Positions 1-4,880 of a stretch of 6,617 nucleotides of DNA are shown here, in pieces. Under the pieces are notes generated by a model. The model was given only the letters and a program-made list of their open reading frames with translations, did not search any database and had not been told where the DNA came from. Each line of letters opens with the position of its first letter. Positions within the stretch are counted from its first letter, which is position 1. The DNA comes from CAYPPS01 sp964412685 (GTDB taxonomy: Bacteria > Patescibacteriota > Microgenomatia > PFEM01 > CAYPPS01). The stretch covers positions 1-6,617 of the forward strand of contig CAYPPS010000029.1 of assembly GCA_964412685.1 (NCBI GenBank), given 5' to 3'. Both the position numbers and the translations under genes were made by a program.

Positions 1-71
1 CTGACGCTGGGGATTGAACCCAGGACCTCGCTCTTACCAAGAACGTGCTCTACCAACTGAGCTACGTCAGC
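1..71 (-). tRNA. tRNA-Thr (anticodon GGU), cut at its 3' end by the window edge
   Basis: Read on the minus strand from position 71, this folds as a standard cloverleaf. The acceptor strand is GCTGACG, followed by T8 A9. The D arm GCTC/GAGC has the loop AGTTGGTA with the canonical GG. The anticodon stem CGTTC/GAGCG closes the loop TTGGTAA, giving anticodon GGU, which reads ACC/ACU threonine codons. The T arm CTGGG/CCCAG has the loop TTCAATC. The 3' acceptor strand CGTCAG pairs with the 5' strand but stops at base 1, so only position 72, the discriminator and any CCA are missing. It lies 6 nt behind tRNA-Tyr and is probably co-transcribed from the promoter at 177-205. Its normal D and T loops serve as a control for the odd tRNA-Tyr beside it. 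Confidence 0.95.
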
Positions 72-77
72 CTACGG

Positions 78-159
78 TGCTGGAGGTAGGACTTGCACCT
101 ACGAAGCCTTGCGGCGCTGGTTTTACAGACCAGTGCGATTGCTACTCCGCCACTCCAGC
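78..159 (-). tRNA. tRNA-Tyr (anticodon GUA), class II with a long variable arm
   Basis: The minus strand from 159 folds into a class II tRNA. The acceptor GCTGGAG (159-153) pairs with CTCCAGC (85-79), with discriminator A at 78. The D stem GCGG/TCGC closes the loop AGTAGCAA. The anticodon stem CTGGT/ACCAG closes the loop CTGTAAA, giving GUA for tyrosine. The long variable arm contains a small GCC/GGC hairpin closed by GCAA. The T stem GTAGG/CCTAC closes the loop TGCAAGT. CCA is not encoded, since the bases after the discriminator are CCG. Two features are unusual: the D loop lacks the G18-G19 pair and has GC instead, and the T loop has G where U55 (pseudouridine) is nearly universal. All stems are intact, so this is probably a functional tRNA and not a decayed copy. 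Confidence 0.94.
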
Positions 160-176
160 CCAAAATTGCAGTCTCT

Positions 177-205
177 ATTTTACTAAAAGAGGAGTGAGTT
201 AACAA
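177..205 (-). promoter_or_regulatory. Sigma-70-type promoter of the tRNA-Tyr/tRNA-Thr unit
   Basis: On the minus strand, TTGTTA (205-200) and TAAAAT (182-177) are separated by exactly 17 bp. Transcription would start near 170, giving a leader of about 10 nt before the 5' end of tRNA-Tyr at 159. The position and spacing suit a tRNA operon promoter. The -35 matches the consensus at 4 of 6 bases and the -10 at 5 of 6. The assignment is by eye, not by a scored model. Confidence 0.65.
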
Positions 206-217
206 GCGAATGGATTC

Positions 218-230
218 CACTCCAGGAGTG
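218..230. promoter_or_regulatory. 13-bp perfect palindrome between divergent promoters (candidate operator)
   Basis: CACTCC-A-GGAGTG is a perfect 6-bp inverted repeat with a one-base centre at 224. It sits almost exactly midway between the -35 box of the tRNA promoter (200-205) and the -35 box of the hydrolase promoter (245-250). Another GGAGTG copy lies at 191-196, inside the tRNA promoter spacer. The loop is too short for an RNA hairpin, so a dimeric DNA-binding protein site is the more natural reading. No regulator can be named from the sequence. Confidence 0.35.
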
Positions 231-244
231 AAAATACGGAGAGC

Positions 245-274
245 TTGCCAAGAGCAGTTTGAACTGATTACAAT
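245..274 (+). promoter_or_regulatory. Promoter of the alpha/beta hydrolase gene
   Basis: TTGCCA (245-250) and TACAAT (269-274) are separated by 18 bp, and each differs from the sigma-70 consensus by one base. Start-point spacing places +1 near 281, only about 5 nt before the ATG at 286. The mRNA would be almost leaderless, and the purine stretch GGAAAG (276-281) would lie largely outside the transcript. The box overlaps the in-frame TTG at 274, which argues against that codon as the translation start. Confidence 0.6.
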
Positions 275-285
275 TGGAAAGATTC

Positions 286-1296
286 ATGAAAGCCTTGATT
301 ATTATTCTTTTGGCTCTATTAATAGCGGGAGGAATCATTTTCTCATTTTTTTACCAAACAGAAAAACAGTTTCTAAATCCATTAAGCGAGGGTCGGACCA
401 AATCGATCGATAAAGACAGACAAGAGAAAGACCTCTTTCTTAGTAAATATACTTTTACCAATTTGGCAGCTAGGGAATTGGAATCAAGTGAGGTTATCTT
501 GGAAAGAGTTATGGTTGAAGAAGAAGAATATACTTCTTATCTTTTTTCTTACCAGACAGAAGGCAAGAAAGTAACGGGGATGTTAAATTTGCCTAAAAAT
601 CAGGTTGGAAAATTACCGGTGGTGATCATGCTGCGGGGATATGCCGACGACAGTATTTATTTTACTGGCTTGGGTACTCGTAAAGCGGCCGGGGAGTTGG
701 CCAAAGCGGGTTTTATCACTTTTGCTCCCGATTTCTTGGGATTTGGCGGTTCAGATACGCCTGTGGCCGACATTTTGGAAGCACGTTTCCAACGACCATT
801 AACTGTTCTTTCTCTCTTAGAAGCCGTAGAAACCTTCCCGCTGGCCAGTTCTCAAAATTTATTTTTGTGGGGACATAGCAACGGCGGCCAAATTGCTCTT
901 TCAGTTCTGGAAATTACCCAGAGAGATCTTCCGACAGTTTTGTGGGCACCGGTGACCAGTGGCTTCCCGGAGTGTGTACTATATTATATGGGAGAACTGG
1001 ACGACCAAGGAATAAAGGTCAAAAAAGCGATTGATCAATTTGTCAAAGATTACCAGGGAGAAGATTTCTCGGTTGACAGTCATTATGAGCTGATTAATGC
1101 TTCGATTCAGGTTCATCAGGGTCTATGGGATCCTTTGATTCCTGAAGAGTGGACTCAAGACTTTTTAAAACAAATGGAAAATTTGGATAAAAGAGTAGAA
1201 TATTTCGAGTATCCCAAAGCCGATCATAATCTAGTGCCTGATTGGGATGAAGTAATGGAAAGAAGCCTAAGTTTTTTCTCTCGCCATCTTCGTTGA
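286..1296 (+). CDS. Membrane-anchored alpha/beta hydrolase (dienelactone hydrolase / prolyl oligopeptidase-like serine hydrolase)
   Basis: A 336-residue protein from the ATG at 286. This start is preferred over an in-frame TTG at 274 because the ATG opens directly on a Lys followed by a hydrophobic segment, and the TTG lies in the -10 box. Residues 3-23 form one membrane segment or uncleaved signal anchor. A charged linker (about 24-55) leads to an extracytoplasmic catalytic domain (about 95-336). The fold signature is clear: oxyanion-hole-type strand and turn LRGYA (116-120), nucleophile elbow GHSNGG with Ser198, acid Asp282 in GLWDPLIP, and His314 in ADHNL. The family contains esterases, lactonases and peptidases, so the substrate is open. 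The anchor suggests action at the outer membrane face, perhaps on surface glycan, lipid or peptide esters. It converges on the polymerase/ligase-like gene, sharing its last 30 bp with that gene's antisense 3' end. Confidence 0.9.
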   Translation: MKALIIILLALLIAGGIIFSFFYQTEKQFLNPLSEGRTKSIDKDRQEKDLFLSKYTFTNLAARELESSEVILERVMVEEEEYTSYLFSYQTEGKKVTGMLNLPKNQVGKLPVVIMLRGYADDSIYFTGLGTRKAAGELAKAGFITFAPDFLGFGGSDTPVADILEARFQRPLTVLSLLEAVETFPLASSQNLFLWGHSNGGQIALSVLEITQRDLPTVLWAPVTSGFPECVLYYMGELDDQGIKVKKAIDQFVKDYQGEDFSVDSHYELINASIQVHQGLWDPLIPEEWTQDFLKQMENLDKRVEYFEYPKADHNLVPDWDEVMERSLSFFSRHLR

Positions 1297-2457
1297 CGCC
1301 AAGCCGACAATCAGAAAGAAGTAAAACCAATGAACAAGACTGTAGGTGTTAAAAAATCCGTAGCCGATGAAGGCAAGTAAAGAGAGGCAGTAAAAATGAC
1401 TATCTTTATCTTTTGTCAACAAGCGTTTACTGACGATAAAAAGAAGAGCAAGAAAAAGAAGGAGGCCGACAACCCCGGAAACAAGAGCCATATCGAGGAA
1501 TAAATTATGGGTTCGATCGACTGTTTTAACCCATTGGGCCTCTTCGGTTCCAAAAACGACTCCGTCACCGAGGGCGCTTTTAAAGTTATCTAAACCATAA
1601 CCAGTAAGAGGTCTTTTGACGATTGCCTGAATGGCTTTCTGCCAGACGGGTAATCTAGTTTCTTGGATTTTCTTACCAAAAAGAGGAAATAAAAGGATTA
1701 GAGGTAAAAGAAAAAAAAGAAGAATAATCCTTCTCTTGCTTTTTTTGAAAAGCCAGAAAAGCCCAATAACCAGTAAAGCGAGGATTCCTCCTTGGGAAAA
1801 AGTGAGAAGAATAGTTAAGATGGAAAAGAAACTGGTAGCCAGAAAAAATGTTTTCTGCTTGGAATTCTTCGCTTGAGAAAAACCGAGCAGAACAAAAGGA
1901 AGAGAAATGGCCAAAAAACCAGCGAGAAAATTGGGTTGGCCAAAAGTGCCGACAATTCGACCGTTGTAGTTGATGATTGTTTGGTCAAGGAAATTAAGAC
2001 GGACGAATTGACTCAGAGCCAGTAAACTTTCCCCTAAAGCAGAAAAACTGACGAGGAAGCCCAAAGTGTTTTTGTTGAGGGAAATGCTTTTGTTGGCAAG
2101 CAGAAAGACCAAGGCGGTTCCGTGGAGCCAAAAAAGCAATCCTTGCCGTCGCCAAATACTGCCGTTGAAAGAATTATGGGGGTCAAAGCCCAAAGCGGAA
2201 CTGAAGCTAAACCAGAGAAAGAGTGAGAGAAGAAAGAGAAAGGGAAGAAAAGAGCTCGTCAACAAAGGCTTTCCTTTTAATTTTTTCTTTTCCAAAAAGA
2301 GACGGAGAGCGAAAAGGAGCCAAATGGCTTTGACGGTAGTTTGAAAAAAGAATACCTTAGGTAATTCCCAGCCCAGAGAGCCTTGAGAGGGGAAAAAAAT
2401 AAAAGGAAGAAAGAGAATCAGAGAGGCGAAGAGAAAGTTGATGATTTTTTTGATCAT
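1267..2457 (-). CDS. O-antigen ligase/polymerase-like polytopic membrane protein (Wzy_C family)
   Basis: A 396-residue, very Leu/Phe-rich integral membrane protein with roughly ten hydrophobic segments between residue 5 and residue 387. The start is the ATG at 2457, where MIKK leads into the first membrane helix. An in-frame extension back to 2634 would add a hydrophilic, basic tail that overlaps the neighbouring gene, so it is rejected. Family signatures include GRIVGTFGQPNFLAG (166-180), SQGG (221-224), and the large-loop motif with Arg268, Trp272 and PLTGYGLDNF (283-292). These are followed by RTHN (315-318), where the conserved His is His317. Such proteins polymerise or transfer lipid-linked glycan at the outer membrane face. 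Members include O-antigen ligases (WaaL), Wzy polymerases and protein O-oligosaccharyltransferases (PglL), which cannot be separated here. The length is usual for the family. The gene is divergent from the large protease gene and ends with TAG inside the hydrolase gene. Confidence 0.85.
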   Translation of the reverse strand: MIKKIINFLFASLILFLPFIFFPSQGSLGWELPKVFFFQTTVKAIWLLFALRLFLEKKKLKGKPLLTSSFLPFLFLLSLFLWFSFSSALGFDPHNSFNGSIWRRQGLLFWLHGTALVFLLANKSISLNKNTLGFLVSFSALGESLLALSQFVRLNFLDQTIINYNGRIVGTFGQPNFLAGFLAISLPFVLLGFSQAKNSKQKTFFLATSFFSILTILLTFSQGGILALLVIGLFWLFKKSKRRIILLFFLLPLILLFPLFGKKIQETRLPVWQKAIQAIVKRPLTGYGLDNFKSALGDGVVFGTEEAQWVKTVDRTHNLFLDMALVSGVVGLLLFLALLFIVSKRLLTKDKDSHFYCLSLLAFIGYGFFNTYSLVHWFYFFLIVGLASTKMAREKT

Positions 2458-2465
2458 TTCGAAAG

Positions 2466-2495
2466 TTGACACGATTATCAATTGTTCACTATTAT
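2466..2495 (+). promoter_or_regulatory. Promoter of the CARDB/metallopeptidase/dockerin gene
   Basis: A perfect TTGACA (2466-2471) and TATTAT (2490-2495) are separated by 18 bp. The predicted +1 is near 2502, leaving a leader of about 16 nt before the ATG at 2518 with only a weak purine run (GAAAG, 2507-2511). The -10 lies inside the stretch that a TTG start at 2482 would translate, supporting the ATG. On the opposite strand the same AT tract contains a perfect TATAAT (2496-2491). That box could serve the divergent membrane-protein gene, though I see no good -35 for it. Confidence 0.65.
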
Positions 2496-2517
2496 ATATG
2501 GAGACAGAAAGTTTGCG

Positions 2518-4830
2518 ATGGCAACAAAAGAACCCACAGAGCTCAATTTTAAAGATTTGCCTTTTCTTACTCTGATTGGTGGCTTTCTTCTTCTGGTGAT
2601 TACCTCGACAATGATTTTTTCTGATAATTGGCAATCTTTTTTCCCTTCTCGAACTCCGGAAATCTACGAAGAAGCCCCGTCTTCCTACCCAGTTGAACAG
2701 ATTTGCACTAACGGTGGTGGGACGTGGAGTGGCTTTCCTGATGGTTGTGCTGATTCATGCCAGAAAGCGCGCGACCCCTTTGGCACTATGTGTACGGCCG
2801 TGATGACTAGCGGTTGTGATTGTGGCCCAGAATTTTGTTGGGACAAAGAAACACAAGCTTGTGAAAATAATTTGGCTGAAAATCTACCCGACCTAGATGT
2901 TCTTTATATTGAGAGACTACCTCGTTATGATTTTGATGCTTCTAAGAAATGGCCTGGTTCTGGAGAAGTAGTTACATTTAAGGCTCATATTAAAAATAAC
3001 GGCAACGGTCCAACCGGAAGCTTTTCTTTGAAGTGGACAGTTGATGGTCAGATAGTTTCTTTAGGAACAAGCGAGTCGCTAGATCCGGGAGAGGAAACTA
3101 CGACACCTTATTCATGGCCATGGGGTCATGCGCTTTCTTCCGATAAGAGAATTCAAGGAAGTCACTCCGTTGAATTTGTGGTTGATTTTGAGGATGAGAT
3201 AGGAGAAATTTCTGAAAACAATAATGGTATTAAAGATCTTACTCAGAGTTTGGCGGTGGGCCTTTGGGTCGAACAAAGTGTTTATGATTTTTTTAATCAG
3301 AACCAATATCAATATTGTCAAGATAAAGTCTGTGCTGGTTCTAATTCTTGGGAGGATTGGGCTCAAAGACAAATAAGGGAATGGAACAAATTGTTTGAGA
3401 ACTCGCATTACTCTTCAGCTCCGGATGGAGTTTTAGACAGAGTGAGATTGGATAAAATACTTGTTGTTCCTGATTGCACTTTGCCGTTAAACGGTGGAAT
3501 TGCGGATAATCATCCAGATAAAAACGACAAAACGGTTGATTTGATGTGGGGCTTCACCAGTGCCAAGGTTGGTGTTATTGCTTGTCCAAGGGATGAGGCT
3601 GATGGAAACAAAAACCTTTATTTTAATTATCCTGAACATCAAAATATTGAGTGGCCGTTGATGCATGAATTAAGCCATGCTAGATATTTGGTCGATACTT
3701 GGGGTTTTAACGTTAAGGGAGAAGGTGTTTTAGTGAGAGATGACGGAGGAAGCCTTATTGCTGGTACGAGCTTGTTGCCCTATATTCAGTGGGACATTGT
3801 GTATTTGAACAAAGATCAAAAAATTATGGGAGCTGGAGATAGTGATACTGGATACGGTGAACATTCGACAGGGGCCTTGAACCGAGTGAGAGGTTTTAGG
3901 GCGAGAAAAGGAAATTATAACTCCCCAGCGGTTATCGGTGAGTATCTTAATGATTTACCTTTCGAAAACAAATTCCAATTTTTAAACAAAATCGGTGAAC
4001 CTTTGAACGAAGCAAAAATTTCTGTTTACCAAGCCAGCTCTAAAAATGAATGGTACGGTAAGGTTTTTGATAATGTTGTAGACATTGAAAAAATTACCGA
4101 TCAAAATGGAACAATAGTTTTGCCAAGAAATCCTTTTGGCGGTTTACAAGTAGTTCACAACTATGGTTCTGCTAATGGGATTCTTCTTTTTAAAATTGAG
4201 TATCAAGATCAAGTGAGTTATCGTTTTCAGGAGGTGTCTGATTTGAATCTTGCCTATTGGAGCGGACAGATTGAAACTGTCACTTTTGAGATTGCTACGG
4301 AAATGGAGCCTGGAACTCCAATCCCAACTCCAACTCCCGAGGCTGGAGTAATAGATATCATTGTCAGATTTGCCGGAGTAACTTCTCGACCGACAAATGA
4401 TGCCGATCAAACAGTTAAGGTTTGGGGAGAAAGTTTAGACGGAAGCATTGTTTTAGCCGCAAAAGCCTTGCCTTTGTCGATCACTTTCTCGGTTAATGAT
4501 CAGGGTCTTTACATCGGAACGCTCAATTTAACTTCTGTCCAATTAGACAAGCATTATCGTTTAGTGATTAAAGGCCCTCGTCATTTAGGGAGAGAGTTTG
4601 TTGATGTGGTCTTAAGTGAAGGAGGCTTGGATTTGACGACTTCCGGAGAATTATTGCCCGGAGATCTAAATCAAGATGGCTTAGTTAATTCGGTTGACGT
4701 TGGGATTGTCAACGAGAATACCGGACCCAATGTTAATCCGAATGGTGATCTTAATTACGATAATTACACCAAGGCAGCTGACAAAGTGCTTATTCTTGAC
4801 ACCTTGTCGGTTCGTTATGATCCGGAATAA
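2518..4830 (+). CDS. Anchored extracytoplasmic multidomain protein: Cys-rich, CARDB-like, metzincin-like metallopeptidase, beta modules, dockerin
   Basis: 770 residues from the ATG at 2518. This start is supported by alignment with the N-terminus of the next gene (shared DLPFL, GFLLLV, TST). Residues 17-34 form a membrane anchor. Residues 63-115 hold eight cysteines (63, 77, 81, 92, 100, 102, 107, 115), suggesting disulfides. About 124-250 resembles a CARDB adhesion domain (IKNNGNGPTGSF, then DEIGEISENNN). About 275-480 carries HELSHARYLVD (383-393), a zinc HExxH motif, with Asp393 at the third-ligand spacing of HExxHxxGxxD peptidases but Tyr390 instead of Gly. Met437 in KIMGAG may be a Met-turn. 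About 486-596 looks like a carboxypeptidase-regulatory/CNA-B-like beta sandwich (DQNGTIVLP). A Pro/Thr linker (599-606) precedes a beta module (611-709, with KGPRHLG) and a dockerin with two calcium loops, 716-727 and 744-755. Peptidase activity is predicted, and the substrate is unknown. Confidence 0.85.
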   Translation: MATKEPTELNFKDLPFLTLIGGFLLLVITSTMIFSDNWQSFFPSRTPEIYEEAPSSYPVEQICTNGGGTWSGFPDGCADSCQKARDPFGTMCTAVMTSGCDCGPEFCWDKETQACENNLAENLPDLDVLYIERLPRYDFDASKKWPGSGEVVTFKAHIKNNGNGPTGSFSLKWTVDGQIVSLGTSESLDPGEETTTPYSWPWGHALSSDKRIQGSHSVEFVVDFEDEIGEISENNNGIKDLTQSLAVGLWVEQSVYDFFNQNQYQYCQDKVCAGSNSWEDWAQRQIREWNKLFENSHYSSAPDGVLDRVRLDKILVVPDCTLPLNGGIADNHPDKNDKTVDLMWGFTSAKVGVIACPRDEADGNKNLYFNYPEHQNIEWPLMHELSHARYLVDTWGFNVKGEGVLVRDDGGSLIAGTSLLPYIQWDIVYLNKDQKIMGAGDSDTGYGEHSTGALNRVRGFRARKGNYNSPAVIGEYLNDLPFENKFQFLNKIGEPLNEAKISVYQASSKNEWYGKVFDNVVDIEKITDQNGTIVLPRNPFGGLQVVHNYGSANGILLFKIEYQDQVSYRFQEVSDLNLAYWSGQIETVTFEIATEMEPGTPIPTPTPEAGVIDIIVRFAGVTSRPTNDADQTVKVWGESLDGSIVLAAKALPLSITFSVNDQGLYIGTLNLTSVQLDKHYRLVIKGPRHLGREFVDVVLSEGGLDLTTSGELLPGDLNQDGLVNSVDVGIVNENTGPNVNPNGDLNYDNYTKAADKVLILDTLSVRYDPE
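4354..4428 (+). repeat. 75-bp coding repeat, copy 1 (start of the pre-dockerin beta module)
   Basis: This in-frame segment encodes DIIVRFAGVTSRPTNDADQT and the following KVWG motif. Copy 2 lies in the next gene at 6543-6617. I count 8 mismatches by eye over 75 bp, and the last 33 bp are identical, including third codon positions. The rest of the two genes is highly diverged, so this level of DNA identity indicates recent duplication, recombination or gene conversion. Confidence 0.9.
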
Positions 4831-4840
4831 GGTTTAGCTA

Positions 4841-4869
4841 TTGACAGACCCTTTTTAACTGTCTATATT
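4841..4869 (+). promoter_or_regulatory. Promoter of the discoidin/FN3 gene, with an inverted repeat between its boxes
   Basis: A perfect TTGACA (4841-4846), exactly 17 bp, then TATATT (4864-4869). The predicted +1 near 4876 leaves about 5 nt before the ATG at 4881, so the transcript should be almost leaderless. GACAG (4843-4847) and CTGTC (4859-4863) form an inverted repeat that spans the -35 edge to the base before the -10. It could be an operator. As RNA it would be only a 5-bp stem before a T-rich tract, and so a poor terminator for the upstream gene. The promoter makes this gene independently transcribable despite the 50-bp gap. Confidence 0.68.
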
Positions 4870-4880
4870 TTTAACCAAGC

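Noticed and set aside
14..202. Open frame across the tRNA genes on the plus strand
   Set aside because: It is fully explained by the antisense of two tRNAs and the tRNA promoter.
274..285. In-frame TTG start giving the hydrolase four extra residues
   Set aside because: The TTG overlaps the predicted -10 box at 269-274 and has no ribosome site, whereas the ATG at 286 begins a normal Lys-plus-hydrophobic anchor.
1631..2344. Plus-strand open frames opposite the ligase-like gene
   Set aside because: They are Lys/Arg-rich antisense readings of a Leu/Phe-rich membrane protein with no domain signal or start context.
2482..2517. TTG start for the dockerin gene
   Set aside because: It would be translated through the -10 box, and the paralogue alignment starts at the ATG at 2518.
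2458..2634. 59-codon N-terminal extension of the minus-strand ligase-like gene
   Set aside because: The extension is basic and hydrophilic with no family match, overlaps the divergent gene's promoter and first codons, and the ATG at 2457 directly starts the first membrane helix.
4843..4870. Intrinsic terminator for the dockerin gene
   Set aside because: The stem is only 5 bp with an 11-nt loop and overlaps an excellent promoter, so a promoter/operator reading is stronger.
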